NCBI GenBank assembly: GCA_023362775.1
Contig: JALMGJ010000020.1
Location: forward strand, 806,001-870,000
Origin: Charina bottae
Lineage: Eukaryota; Chordata; Lepidosauria; Squamata; Charinaidae
Reading direction: 5' to 3'
DNA length: 64,000 nucleotides
Shown piece by piece: positions 1-9,775 of the stretch. Position 1 is the stretch's first letter. Each line of letters starts with the position of its first letter. A program made the position numbers and the translations under genes. The notes under the pieces are model-generated. The model ran no database searches. It had not been told where the DNA came from and worked only from the letters and a program-made list of their open reading frames with translations.

Positions 1-755
1 CTCGCTGCCATTCTGCGCATTTAGGGGCCACGAAGTTTCAATCGGCCTGTACGCGCAGGGGTGTCGGTCGGTTGGGCGACGGGAGACGCGGAGCAGGCGG
101 GCCGCGGGATACGCAGCACGGGGGAGGCGTGCGTGGGTGACAAAAGTAAAGTACCTACTCGAAGCATAAAGTTACCTGTATTTTTCCAACCAGCTGCAAA
201 TCCTACAGGTATTTTTGTCATCAATTTAAGAATTGTAATTATTTTGTGTTGGTGGCTTTATTATAATAAAATGAAACATTTTTTTAGGTGCCCTGTTTGA
301 CATGGCTACAAAGAAGAATCAAAGAAAAATGGAAGACGAAAACCATGAATTTAAAGTTGAATGGACCAAGACTTTCACGTTTATTGAAAACTTAAATGGC
401 CTTCCGACCTGTCTTATTTGTCAGGAAAAATTGGCGCATAACAAGAAATCAAATTTGGAGAGACACTTTACAGCTAAACACGTGTCATTTAGTACTAAAT
501 ATCCTGTCGGTGATGCAAGGAAGAAAGCAGTTGAGGAACTTCAGAAGAGTCAAGAAAAATCAAGTTCTGTATTTAATTACTGGATGCAAACTTCCAACAA
601 TGTTAATATTGCAAGTTTTGTGGTTAGTCAAGAGATTGCTAAGAGAGGGAAACCATATACAGACGGCGAATACATAAAAAGTTGTTTTATAAATGCATCC
701 GAAGAGCTATTTCGGGATTTTAAGAACAAAGCAGATATTCTTAAAAAATTAAAGA

Positions 756-759
756 GTTG

Positions 760-793
<34 letters not shown>

Positions 794-895
794 AATTTAT
801 TCCCCGCCCATCTCCCATGCAAGGGACTCTGGGCGGGTTACAACAAATACAATTTAAAAAACTATACAAAAATGTCTAAAAACACACCATTGTTG
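756..895 (-). mobile_element. L2/CR1-like LINE 3' tail inside hAT
   Basis: A (TTA)n run at 759-790 is followed by a cgcccatctcc...actctgggcggg block that recurs many times in this window as the 3' end of an L2/CR1-like LINE. On the minus strand the order is UTR, gggcgg box, then AT-rich microsatellite tail, as expected for a 5'-truncated insertion. The transposase reading frame is interrupted at about 752 and resumes at about 897. Exact boundaries are uncertain by about 5 bases. Confidence 0.7.
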
Positions 896-1644
896 TGTGT
901 TACCATTGTCTGCTAAAACAGTGAAAGATAGAACAGTCAAAATGTCTTCGAATATAACCAACCACCAAGTCGAAGATCTTAAATTGGTTTCAGCTTTATC
1001 AATAGCAGTTGACGAGTCTTGTGACATAAATGATACAGCGCAAGTTTCACTTTTGTACGATTTATTTCATCTACAGGTCCTAAAGAAGAACTTTTAGGAT
1101 TATTGCCACTCGAAGGTCAAACACGTGGAGAGGATATAGCAAATGCTGTAATTGAGTGCATTGAAAAACATCATATTCCACTCGATAAAATTGTCTCAAT
1201 TTCAACAGACGGGGCGAAAAGCATGACCAGCGTAAGAAACGGGTTTGTTGCTATTTTGAAAGAAAAAATTAATCATGAGATACTTACTTACCATTGCATC
1301 ATTCATCAAGAAGCGCTTTGTGCGCAGACATTTCCAGAAGAAATTTGCAAAGTTATGGAATTGGTGATTAAGATTATCAACTCCATTATAGCTAAAGCTC
1401 TTAATCATCGCCAATTTAAAGAATGTTTAGTTGAAATGGAGAATGAGTATGCAGATCTTCTGCTGCATAACAAGGTACGTTGGTTATCAAGAGGAAATGT
1501 TTTGAAACATTTCGCTTCCTTATTAACAGAAATTAAAGCATTTATCCTTGAGAAGGGTGTTCACTATCCAGAACTAACGAACGATCAGTGGATCCAAAAA
1601 TTTTATTTCATGGTAGACGTTACAGAATCCTTAAATATGTTTCT

Positions 1645-2225
1645 AGGCTGGATGTGTAGTGTATGCAATCCAGTGCAGTGAGGAGTGCTCTGAACTCTAC
1701 ATTGGAGAAACCAAACAACCTTTGTACAGGAAGATGGCCCAACACAGGAGAAGTAACACCACAGGACCAGAGTCAGCAGTTTATCTTCATCTAAAGGAAA
1801 AAGGACACTCATTTGAGGACATTAATGTTCACATTTTAGACAGAGAAGATAGGTGGTTTGAGAGAGGGGTCAAGGAATCCATTCATGCCAACTTGGAAAA
1901 TCCTTCCTTGAATAGAGGTGGGGGCCTCAGGCATAACCTTTCCCCTATCTTCCTTCCTGCTTTGTCTTCTGTGCCTAGGAAGATTAAGACCATTTCACAA
2001 GCTCAACAGCAGCAGGGTAATCTTAACGATCCTCCTTTAGATGATAAAGGGACTTAGAAACAAACATCTCAAAAATAACCATGACCTAGCCCCAGGTGCA
2101 AGGTCACACAGCCAGCCTAGAAACATATTTAAGGATTCCCTTACTAACTTTACTCAGACTGAAGAAGCTCCTTGGATAAGGAGTGAAACGTTTCCACTAA
2201 GAAAATAGAAATCCAGTTGACATGA
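1645..2225 (+). mobile_element. Penelope-like element 3' end (GIY-YIG endonuclease)
   Basis: The reading frame 1659-2057 (132 codons, beginning inside the element) has the GIY-YIG endonuclease layout of PLE C-termini: VYAIQCSEECSELYIGET, then KMAQHRRS, a GHSFEDINVHIL block and a terminal SLNRGGGLRH. PLEs use this domain to nick the target for reverse transcription. The upstream reverse-transcriptase domain is absent, so the copy is 5'-truncated. It is inserted in the hAT transposase and adjoining transposase sequence is missing. The downstream UTR contains a hammerhead-like fold at 2159-2191 and ends near cagttgacatgattcaa. It is a fragment and no longer mobile. Confidence 0.85.
2157..2200 (+). 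ncRNA. Hammerhead-ribozyme-like motif in PLE 3' end
   Basis: The order is CTGAAGA (2159-2165, fitting CUGANGA), one extra A, a 7-bp stem II (2167-2173 with 2178-2184, one G-U pair, GGAT loop), GAAA (2185-2188), and a self-complementary ACGT (2188-2191) that could form stem III between two molecules. Stem I is weak: only about two pairs are visible next to the core. Hammerhead motifs are known from PLEs as a class. Function of this copy is an inference; the extra A and poor stem I may mean it is inactive. Confidence 0.45.
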
Positions 2226-2721
2226 TTCAAGCCACAGACTGTTCCACCTGGATGACTGAGAACCTTCATAGACTGGAGAAGGAAGATATGTTGATTTTTA
2301 ACACCTGGAATAGTATTCCTGACTCATATAATCAGCTGAAAAAACTAGCATTTGCGGTTCTTTCCTTATTCGGGTCTACATATTCATGCGAACAATCATT
2401 TTCAAGCATGAACCTTATCAAGAGTAATTTGAGAAGTCGTTAGACTTCTCAAGACAATAAGATATTGATGAGAACCTGGAATTGTGCCTAAAATTAAAAA
2501 CAACAACATACAAACCTGACTTACCCAAACTTTCCAAGGAGATGCAAGGCCATTGTTCACATTAGTGTTTGACAGTCATTGTCATGATTTAATTTTATGG
2601 ATACCTTACAATTTAATTTTATCAATAAATAATATCGTTATTAAGTATGATATCAAGTTTTATTCAACGCACCTATAGTTTAACTAAGACTTAAAACTTT
2701 AAGTAAAGTTTATTAAGTTAA

Positions 2722-2930
2722 CTTTAGGGAGCGTTGTGGAGTGAAAGAAGATGTAGTGTCGAGGATTGAGAAAGGTATGTTGAGATGGTTTGGACATATA
2801 GAGAGGATGAACGAAAGGAGATAGACGAAACAAGTATACAAGATGAGTGTGGATGGGAGAGTTGGAAGGGGTCGACCTCAGCGAACGTACCTCAATCAGA
2901 TTGAGGACGTTTTTGGCAAAGGCCAGCTTT
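2722..2930 (+). mobile_element. RTE-type LINE reverse-transcriptase C-terminal fragment
   Basis: The plus-strand frame starting near 2728 reads GVKEDVVSRIEKGMLRWFG, HIERMNERR, one in-frame TAG at 2822-2824, then TKQVYKMSVDGRVGRGRPQ and a QIEDV segment. This is the C-terminal region of an RTE-like endonuclease/reverse-transcriptase family distinct from BovB. It stops abruptly where the antisense BovB tail begins at 2931. A more decayed relative lies at 57905-58460. Family assignment is from protein-level resemblance only. Confidence 0.6.
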
Positions 2931-5551
2931 GTTGTTGTTTATTCGTTCAGTCGTTTCCGACTCTTCGTGACTTCATGGACCAGTCCACGCCAGAGCTTTC
3001 TGTCGGCCGTCACCATCCCCAGCTCCCCAATGGTTGAGTCCGTCACCTCCAGAATACCATCCATCCATCTTGCCCTTGGTCGGCCCCTCTTCCTTTTGCC
3101 TTCCACTTTCCCTAGCATCAGCTTCTTCTCCAGAGTATCCTGTCTTCTCATTATGTGGCCAAAGTACTTCAGTTTTGCCTTTAATATCATTCCCTCAAGT
3201 GAGCAGTCTGGCTTGATTTCCTGGAGTATGGACTGGTTTGATCTTCTTGCAGTCCAAGGCACTCTCAGAATTTTCCTCCAACACCACAGTTCAAAAGCAT
3301 CTATCTTCCTTCGCTCAGCCTTCCTTATGGTCCAGCTCTCGCAGCCATAGGTTACTACAGGGAATACCATTGCTTTAACTATGCGGACCTTTGTTGTCAG
3401 TGTGATGTCTCTGCTCTTAACTATTTTATCAAGATTTGCCATTGCTCTCCTCCCAAGAAGTAGACGTCTTCTGATTTCCTGGCTGCAGTCAGCGTCTGCA
3501 GTAATCTTTGCGCCTAGAAATACAAAGTCTGTCACTGCCTCCACTTTTTCTCCCTCTATTTGCCAGTCATCAATCAAGCTCGTTGCCATAATCTTGGTTT
3601 TTTTGAGGTTTAGCTGCAACCCAGCTTTTGCACTTTCTTCTTTCACCTTCGTCATAAGGCTCCTCAACTCCTCCTCGCTTTCAGCCATCAAAGTGGTATC
3701 ATCTGCATATCTGAGATTGTTAATGTTTCTTCCAGCGATTTTAACTCCAGCCTTGGATTCCTCAAGCCCAGCATGTCGCATGATGTGTTCTGCGTACAGG
3801 TTGAATAGGTAGGGTGAGAGTATACAACCCTGCCGTACTCCTTTCCCAATTTTAAACCAGTCCGTTGTTCCGTGCTCTGTTCTTACCGTTGCTACTTGGT
3901 CGTTATACAGATTCCTCAGGAGGCAGACAAGATGACTTGGTATCCCCATACCACCAAGAACTTGCCACAATTTGTTATGATCCACACAGTCAAAGGCTTT
4001 AGAATAGTCAATAAAACAGAAATAGATGTTTTTCTGAAATTCCCTGGCTTTCTCCATTATCCAGCGGATATTGGCAATTTGGTCTCTAGTTCCTCTGCCT
4101 TTTCTAAACCCAGCTTGTACATCTGGCAATTCTCGCTCCATGAATTGCTGGAGTCTACCTTGCAAGATCTTGAGCATTACCTTACTGGCATGTGAAATAA
4201 GTGCCACTGTTCGATAATTTGAACATTCTTTAGTGCTTCCCTTTTTTGGTATGGGGATATAAGTTGATTTTTTCCAATCTGATGGCCATTCTTGTGGTTT
4301 CCAAATTTGCTGGCATATGGCATGCATCACCTTGACAGCATCATCTTGCAAGATTTTAAACAGTTCAGCTGGGATACCGTCATCTCCTGCTGCCTTGTTA
4401 TTAGCAATGCTTCTTAAGGCCCATTCAACCTCACTCTTCAGGATGTCTGGCTCTAACTCACTGACCACACTGTCAAAGCTATCTCCAATATTATTATCCT
4501 TCCTATACAGATCTTCCGTATATTCTTGCCACCTTTTCTTGATCTCTTCTGCTTCTGTTAGGTCCTTACCATCTTTGTTTTTGATCATACCCATTTTTGC
4601 CTGGAATTTACCTCCGATGTTTCTAATTTTCTGGAAGAGGTCTCTTGTCCTTCCTATTCTATTGTCTTCTTCCACTTCCGCACATTGCTTGTTTAAAAAT
4701 AATTCCTTATCTCTTCTGGCTAACCTCTGGAATTTTGCATTTAATTGGGCATATCTCCCCCTATCACTGTTGCCTTTTGCTTTCCTTCTTTCTTGGGCTA
4801 CTTCCAGTGTTTCAGCAGACAGCCATCTTGCCTTCTTGGTTTTCTTTTTCTTTGGGACGTTTTTTGTTGCCTCCTCCTGAACAATGTTGTGAACTTCTGT
4901 CCATAGTTCTTCTGGGACCCTATCTACTAAATCTAGTCCCTTAAATCTATTCTTCACCTCCACTGCATATTCCTTAGGAATATTAGTGAGCTCATATCTA
5001 ACTGATCTGTGGGTCTTCCCTATTCTCTTTAGTCTGATTCTAAATTTTGCAATAAGAAGTTTGTGATCTGAACTACAGTCAGCTCCAGGTCTTGTTTTTA
5101 CCGACTGTATAGAGGTCCGCCACCTTTGGCTGCAAAGGATGTAGTCAATCTGATTTCGGTGTCGACCATCTGGTGAAGTCCATGTATAAAGTCGTCTTTT
5201 AGGTTGTTGGAAGAGAGTGTTTGTTATGCACAGTGAGTTGTCTTGGCAAAATTCTATCAGCCTATGTCCTGCTTCATTTTGTTCTCCCAGACCATGCTTG
5301 CCTGTAATTCCAGGTGTCGTCTGCCTACCCACCTTAGCATTCCAGTCTCCTGTAATGAAAATAACATCTCTTTTTGGTGTATTATCTAGTAGGTGCTGCA
5401 GATCCTCATAGAACTGATCTACTTCTGCTTCTTCAGCATCTGTGGTTGGGGCGTATATTTGGATCACTGTGATGTTAAATGGCTTACCCTGAATTCGAAT
5501 TGAGATCATTCTATCGTTTTTTGGATTGTATCCAAGTTTAGGAGTACCCTA
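2931..5551 (-). mobile_element. RTE-BovB LINE, 5'-truncated, long intact ORF
   Basis: This is an antisense BovB copy of about 2.6 kb. The 3' end lies at the left, ending in GAATAAACAACAAC on the minus strand as in the shorter copy at 55561-55787. The 5' truncation is at about 5546-5551, inside the endonuclease domain. The 10-bp word attaagttaa occurs at 2712-2721 and 5552-5561 and may be the TSD of an insertion that also includes the RTE fragment. Confidence 0.9.
2939..5509 (-). CDS. BovB endonuclease/reverse transcriptase, N-terminally truncated
   Basis: The frame encodes 856 codons without a stop and stays open upstream of the first Met to about 5546, where the element is truncated. The apurinic-like endonuclease part keeps GDWNAKVG and the SSDHKLLIA catalytic block but has lost its N-terminus. 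The reverse transcriptase has FIDYSKAFDCVDH (motif A), KGVRQGCILSPYLFN and the catalytic YADD near 3700. The C-terminus (DAFELWCWRKILRVPWTARR, LKYFGHIMRR) is characteristic of BovB. The product normally nicks the target and copies LINE RNA, and BovB supplies the tail recognised in Sauria SINEs. The missing endonuclease start makes this copy probably dead, but the clean frame suggests a fairly recent insertion. Confidence 0.88.
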   Translation of the reverse strand: MISIRIQGKPFNITVIQIYAPTTDAEEAEVDQFYEDLQHLLDNTPKRDVIFITGDWNAKVGRQTTPGITGKHGLGEQNEAGHRLIEFCQDNSLCITNTLFQQPKRRLYTWTSPDGRHRNQIDYILCSQRWRTSIQSVKTRPGADCSSDHKLLIAKFRIRLKRIGKTHRSVRYELTNIPKEYAVEVKNRFKGLDLVDRVPEELWTEVHNIVQEEATKNVPKKKKTKKARWLSAETLEVAQERRKAKGNSDRGRYAQLNAKFQRLARRDKELFLNKQCAEVEEDNRIGRTRDLFQKIRNIGGKFQAKMGMIKNKDGKDLTEAEEIKKRWQEYTEDLYRKDNNIGDSFDSVVSELEPDILKSEVEWALRSIANNKAAGDDGIPAELFKILQDDAVKVMHAICQQIWKPQEWPSDWKKSTYIPIPKKGSTKECSNYRTVALISHASKVMLKILQGRLQQFMERELPDVQAGFRKGRGTRDQIANIRWIMEKAREFQKNIYFCFIDYSKAFDCVDHNKLWQVLGGMGIPSHLVCLLRNLYNDQVATVRTEHGTTDWFKIGKGVRQGCILSPYLFNLYAEHIMRHAGLEESKAGVKIAGRNINNLRYADDTTLMAESEEELRSLMTKVKEESAKAGLQLNLKKTKIMATSLIDDWQIEGEKVEAVTDFVFLGAKITADADCSQEIRRRLLLGRRAMANLDKIVKSRDITLTTKVRIVKAMVFPVVTYGCESWTIRKAERRKIDAFELWCWRKILRVPWTARRSNQSILQEIKPDCSLEGMILKAKLKYFGHIMRRQDTLEKKLMLGKVEGKRKRGRPRARWMDGILEVTDSTIGELGMVTADRKLWRGLVHEVTKSRKRLNE

Positions 5552-5660
5552 ATTAAGTTAATAACAATGTACCTACCTATATAGTTTAAGTTTTAAAAAA
5601 TTGGCTCTCAAAAGAAATTTCAATCATTGTACTGTTGATATTTGGCTCTGTTGACTAATG

Positions 5661-5676
5661 AGTTTGCCGACCACTG
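5661..5676. repeat. hAT right terminal inverted repeat
   Basis: agtttgccgaccactg is the inward CAGTGGTCGGCAAACT terminus of the hAT element. It follows AT-rich sequence continuing from the transposase 3' UTR after the BovB composite. The adjacent ttctagac would be the 8-bp target copy. Confidence 0.65.
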
Positions 5677-5684
5677 TTCTAGAC

Positions 5685-7130
5685 ATTTCTTCCTTAACTC
5701 CATTGATAACATATCCATTGACAACATACATTTCAATAATGATAGAGCCAAACAATTGAAACCATGTAAAAAGAAAGGACTTCATAGAATATTTTTAAAA
5801 AGAAATCAATACCTTACAATTTAGGGCACACCAAACAACCGTTAAACAAAAAGTGCCATAGGTTTTTCTGTGCTGTCAAAACAATTCAATATTACAAAAA
5901 CAAAAAAGTGATGGAGATTGTACATAGATACCTATTTCTTTTTGAAAAAATAATGTTAATGCTTTTCACAGAAAAGGTTGTACATTGAAAAAAAACATTA
6001 TTTCACCTCTAGTGGGATATGATAAAATTTTAGATTTTTGGAAGAAGGTGTTTTGTATCAAAAAGTATGAGTAAGTTAAAATGTACCAGCACTATGTAAA
6101 TTTTTAATAAACAAACAAAAAATTAAACCTAAAAGGATGAGGATTAGGTTTTTCCATTCTGGAGAATTATATTGATGCAGATATGTCTTTTTTCTCTTCT
6201 AGAAATTGAAGTCCTGGTATAAAACTGGTCTTGATAATCTCCTTTCTTCTTCTTCACAGCATGAAAAGGAAACTCTGCAGCTGGTTTCCTAAACAGAACC
6301 AAAGTAATGGCAGACATTGCCAGAAGGCTACCTGTATTTTAGATCTTTGAGAAAGAAAGGAAGAAAACCTCCAGAAACTCAGAAGAACCTGCACTCCTGA
6401 AAGCACAAAGGTCACACTTTGAGACACTGCCAAAGGGTTCTTTTTAATCTTTTATTCCCAAATTGATTTGTATGATACAGGGTCCTAAGATCACTTTAGT
6501 CTCCCAAAGTGCTAACCCTTCATCTTCAGCTTGGTCCTTTCGGAACTCCTCCACAATGCTATCAAATTAAGTTCCCCTATCAGTCAAGACAGCTGAACAG
6601 AATGTCTAGATTCACAGATATTTTATTCCTGAATAGAAGAATGTTCTTGGCCTCTCTGACAAATTCCTATATTCTCCTGTAGCTCAAGAGCACCCACAGC
6701 ATCCAGGCAATCAAACACATACTAAGAAGCCTGAATTATTCATCTGATGTAAGCTTTGTCACACAATGGCTTATCTAGTTGACTTGGCTAATCTCTTTAT
6801 CATTCTCTCGGTAACATAATTGGAATGGTGAGATGTCTCTGCTAAGAGGCTGGTTTTCATTTATACTGGATTCCTATAAAACCGAGAGACTGTTGCTTTC
6901 AGCAAAGAAGTAGAAACCTAATTAAAACCATGAAGCAATAAGTCAAGATGTCCTTTCTTAGACTAACCCCTTCGCAATGAACTCAGGCTTCTCTTCTTCT
7001 TCCTATTTTCCCCTTTGCTCAAATAAATTCCTTTTTATAACTGTACATTTGGTTTTTAAAGAGGGATTTCTCCTCAAACCTTCATTGAGAAATCTATGTA
7101 ATGATAGCAAAGGGGAGAGCTAAAACATAC
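5685..7130. other. AT-rich stretch, nothing recognised
   Basis: About 1.4 kb without a convincing ORF or repeat. The longest open frames are around 60 codons and lack similarity I can name. It separates the hAT block from the CR1 block. Confidence 0.6.
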
Positions 7131-7193
7131 TTGAGTGAACAGGGAGAGTAAACAAGAGTTTGGCAAGGGAGGTCAAGGGGAAACACTATTTCT

Positions 7194-8237
7194 TTGCCTT
7201 TTTTTAAATTCTTTTCTCTTTTCTTCCATTTTCTTCTTTCAGTCCAAACTGGTCCTCACCAAGAGAGGCAGCTTCTTGGACTGTGTGACCAGAGCAAACA
7301 AACAAAGATTTTCATGGAACTTTGGCAACAGGAGTTGGCAGAGAAGGCTCTGAGCATAGATAGTGAGGGAAGCATCCTTGTGGCTTCTGAAATTTATATA
7401 ACGTTTGAAGAATCAAACTACACCATCTGCAAGTGCATGCTTGTTTTCTTATTGGAAGAGAAAGTGAAGAGAGTTGAGGAGAGAGTTGCTACACCAAAAA
7501 GCATAAGGGAAAATGAGAGGTTCTTGAACAGGACAGCTGACATTCTCCAGGAGGAACAGAGGAATCCAAAGAACAGGAAAAACTCCCTTTGGTAGAGACA
7601 AACATATGGAGACATGTGACCCATAGAACTGGAGTATCAAGAGGCACTTGGTTCCAGTGAGCTCAGGAATTGGTACCAACCCTGCCCTCCAGAGGATGAT
7701 TGACAGCACTGACATGGAAAAGTGGACAGGGCTCTTGGGCCCCCATAGACTGAAGATACCAAAGAGCCACCTTGAGAAACAAGAGGTGTGTCATCATGGT
7801 CAGTGATTCCCTGTTAAGGGGAACCAAGGTGGCTGTGTGCAAACCTAATATGATGCTGCAGTATTGTATTCTGTGTGCCCACATACAACCCCTCAACAAC
7901 TACTCTTTCCTCTTGATCCATGTGAGGGTAAATGACCCTGCAGGAAAAGACCTTGGAAAAGTCTATGGAGACTACAAGGCCTTGGGCAGGAAGGTGAAGG
8001 ACCTGGATGCACAGGTAGTTTTCCCATCAATCTTCCAGTTGAGTGTCATGGCACAAGAAGAGAAAAGAGGATCCTGGAAGTTTAGAACTGGCTATGCAGA
8101 GGGCATTGTTTGGATTCTATAGCAATAGCCTAAGCTTTCTTTGTGAAGAACTCCTGGGAAGAGACAGGTCACCTCTTACAAAACCCGGGAAAGACGTGTT
8201 TGGCAGGTGCTCACCAGTCTCATCAGGAGGGCATTAA
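7194..8237 (+). pseudogene. CR1 ORF1 (coiled coil plus SGNH-like esterase), broken
   Basis: The 7194-7595 frame contains CKCMLVFLLEEKVKRVEERV followed by an Arg/Glu-rich helix, the coiled coil expected in CR1 ORF1. The frame from 7772 begins VIMVSDSLLRGTKVAV, where VSDSLLRGT is the esterase nucleophile block (GDS-like, with G changed to V/S), and continues through LLIHVRVNDPAGKDLG, where the usual GTND is degraded to RVND. It continues in the overlapping frame to 8237 with LLGRDRSPLTKPGKDVFGR. CR1 ORF1 proteins bind element RNA and many carry this hydrolase domain. At least two frameshifts and changed active-site residues mean it is inactive. Confidence 0.75.
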
Positions 8238-8244
8238 ACTAGGC

Positions 8245-8526
8245 CAGTGTTTCTCAAAGTGTAGTCCAAGGACCCCTGGGGGTCCCCAAGACCCTCTCAG
8301 GGATCTGTGAAATCAAAATTATTTGCCAGCCTATGTTGAAAAATAATACAATATTAAAATCCCATCAAACAATCGTGAGAAGTGGCAGTGGCAGTGAATG
8401 CATCAATTTTAATTTTTAATATGGTAAATATTGACAAATATAACCCATACAAACAAAAGCTCTTTTGGGGTCCTCCATAATTTTTAAAAGTGGGAAGGGG
8501 TCCTGAGAGAAAAAAGTTTAACACTG
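8245..8526. mobile_element. Charlie-like non-autonomous hAT (MER5-type)
   Basis: The element is 282 bp with left end CAGTGTTTCTCAAAGTGTAG and right end aaaagtttaacactg. It is flanked by aactaggc (8237-8244) and aactagac (8527-8534), an 8-bp TSD with one mismatch. There is no coding capacity. It lies in the CR1 copy just beyond ORF1, so it is younger than that copy. Confidence 0.8.
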
Positions 8527-8979
8527 AACTAGACCAAAAAGGGGAGGGTGGCAAACTCAAAACTGGGACCAAGAAAACAATATAACCAGGAAGGGGACTC
8601 GAAGTTTCTCAGATCACTACAATAGTAGGCGGAACTCAAAACTTCAGAGGTTTCTACAGCATGAAGCTACAGACCTGTCAGCTTTCTGTCTTCATGGGCA
8701 AGGTCCTCAAACAGATGATCAACTAGCATGTCTGGATAGGCAAGCTAAACAAATCATGCCAAACTGACTATCCCTCCACCGACAGAGTTATTGATAGTTT
8801 ACTAGATCACAGGAATGCCGCAGACATACCTGGAGCTCAGCAGACTGACAGAGTGCCTTCTGATACTCTCCTTCATAAAGTAGTAAAATATGGACAAGAT
8901 GATACTACTGTTAGATGGACTCCCAGTTGGCTTAATGGCTCTACTTCTGCTTGAAGGGAAGTATTGAGTGAAGTGCCCT

Positions 8980-9775
8980 GTATTATTCAACATTTTTATC
9001 AATGACTTGGATGATGAAGTTGAGTGGACACTTGTAAAGCTTGCAGATGACAAAAAGCTGTGAGATGTGTCTGAAAAAAATCAAACAAGTTTGAGCAGTG
9101 GGCTGAACAGAATAGGATAGAATTTAATGGAGAAATGTAAAATTCTGCCTCTGGGGAGGAAAAACGTAAGGTGCATATATAGGATGGGGGAGACCTGGCT
9201 TAGCAGAAGTACAAGTGAATGCAATCTGGGTGTCCTTGTTGATCACAGTGCTATGTTGGGATGCATTAACAGGAGCATAGACACCAGATCACAAGAAGCA
9301 ATTGTTCCACTCTACTTTGCCCTGGTCAGATCCCATTTGGGATAGTTTCTAGTCTTGACTGTAGCTTGAATCACCACAGAATTCAAAATTGGAATAAGTT
9401 TGGAGGAGGGCAAACAGTTGAAGGGTCTGGGCATACAGTATCTTCTGAAAGGGTAACTGAGTGTAGATCTGATAGCAGTCTTCAAATATCTAAAGATATC
9501 CAAATATCTAAAGATATTCTGTATTGCTGCAGAGGGCAAGATCAGAACCAATGGTTTAAAATTACAAGGAAGGAAGTTCAGGCTAGACATCAGGAGGAAC
9601 CTCCTAACTGTAGGAGTTGTCAGCCAGTGGAACAGGCTGCCACATGAAGTCCTGAGTTCTCCCTTCCTAGAGGTCTTTAAACAGAGACTGGATTCTAATC
9701 TCTTAGAGATGCTGTGGTGGATCCTACACTGACTACATGACCTCTAAGGTCCCTTCCAGCTTTATGATTCTAGGA
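8980..9775 (+). pseudogene. CR1 ORF2 C-terminal part and 3' UTR
   Basis: Plus-strand fragments include FINDLDD..VEWTLVKLADDKKL near 8995-9055, the decayed YADD-containing region with the metal-binding Asp pair kept, then KCKILPLGRK, LGVLVDHS, GCINRSIDTRSQEAIVPLYF and ALVRSHLG up to 9345. From 9580 come HQEEPPNCRSCQPVEQAAT-like remnants in a shifted frame. This order is the CR1 reverse-transcriptase thumb and C-terminus. The frame breaks repeatedly and no functional protein is possible. Confidence 0.75.

Larger units (their letters stand above)
302..2560 (+). pseudogene. hAT transposase (ZBED/SCAND3-like), broken
   Basis: The product would cut and paste the host hAT element in the nucleus. 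The first fragment (302 to about 752) carries a BED-type finger with C37, C40, H55 and H60. After the inserted LINE tail it resumes at about 897 with AVDESCDIND, which holds the first expected catalytic Asp. A frameshift near 1060-1090 leads into the fragment to 1650, with the STDGAKSM segment (second Asp) and NKVRWLSRG. After the PLE insertion it resumes at about 2230; SLFGSTYSCEQSFSSMN at 2350-2430 is the C-terminal hAT dimerisation region. With two insertions, at least one frameshift and loss of sequence around the PLE site, it cannot encode a full transposase. It resembles the source of domesticated ZBED/SCAND3 genes, but its condition shows it is not such a gene. Confidence 0.85.
1..5676 (+). 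mobile_element. hAT DNA transposon, decayed, with nested insertions
   Basis: This is a hAT-superfamily element whose left terminus lies outside the window. Transposase fragments run on the plus strand from 302 to about 2560. The right end is at 5661-5676, agtttgccgaccactg, which read inward is CAGTGGTCGGCAAACT, a typical hAT terminal inverted repeat. A stretch ending in ttttttag at about 285 precedes the ATG at 302 and could be a 3' splice site, so the 5' GC-rich part may be an untranslated exon. Three later elements interrupt it: an L2/CR1-like tail (about 756-895), a PLE end (about 1645-2225) and the RTE/BovB composite (2722-5551). The TSD cannot be checked because the left end is missing. 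Confidence 0.8.
7190..9775 (+). mobile_element. Old CR1 LINE, internally deleted, with a nested hAT
   Basis: ORF1 material at 7194-8237 and ORF2 C-terminal material at about 8980-9690 lie in the same orientation, followed by a 3' UTR ending near 9775 with the CR1-like ggtcccttccagctttatga. Most of ORF2 is missing. A Charlie-like hAT (8245-8526) sits exactly after the ORF1 stop. Many stops and frameshifts indicate an old copy. Confidence 0.8.

Noticed and set aside
302..916. Possible domesticated ZBED-type host gene
   Set aside because: The frame is interrupted by a LINE tail, a frameshift and a PLE, and retains a hAT terminal repeat; it is a dead transposon.
2939..4880. Plus-strand frames of 99-187 codons opposite the BovB ORF
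   Set aside because: They are shadows of the antisense reverse-transcriptase frame.
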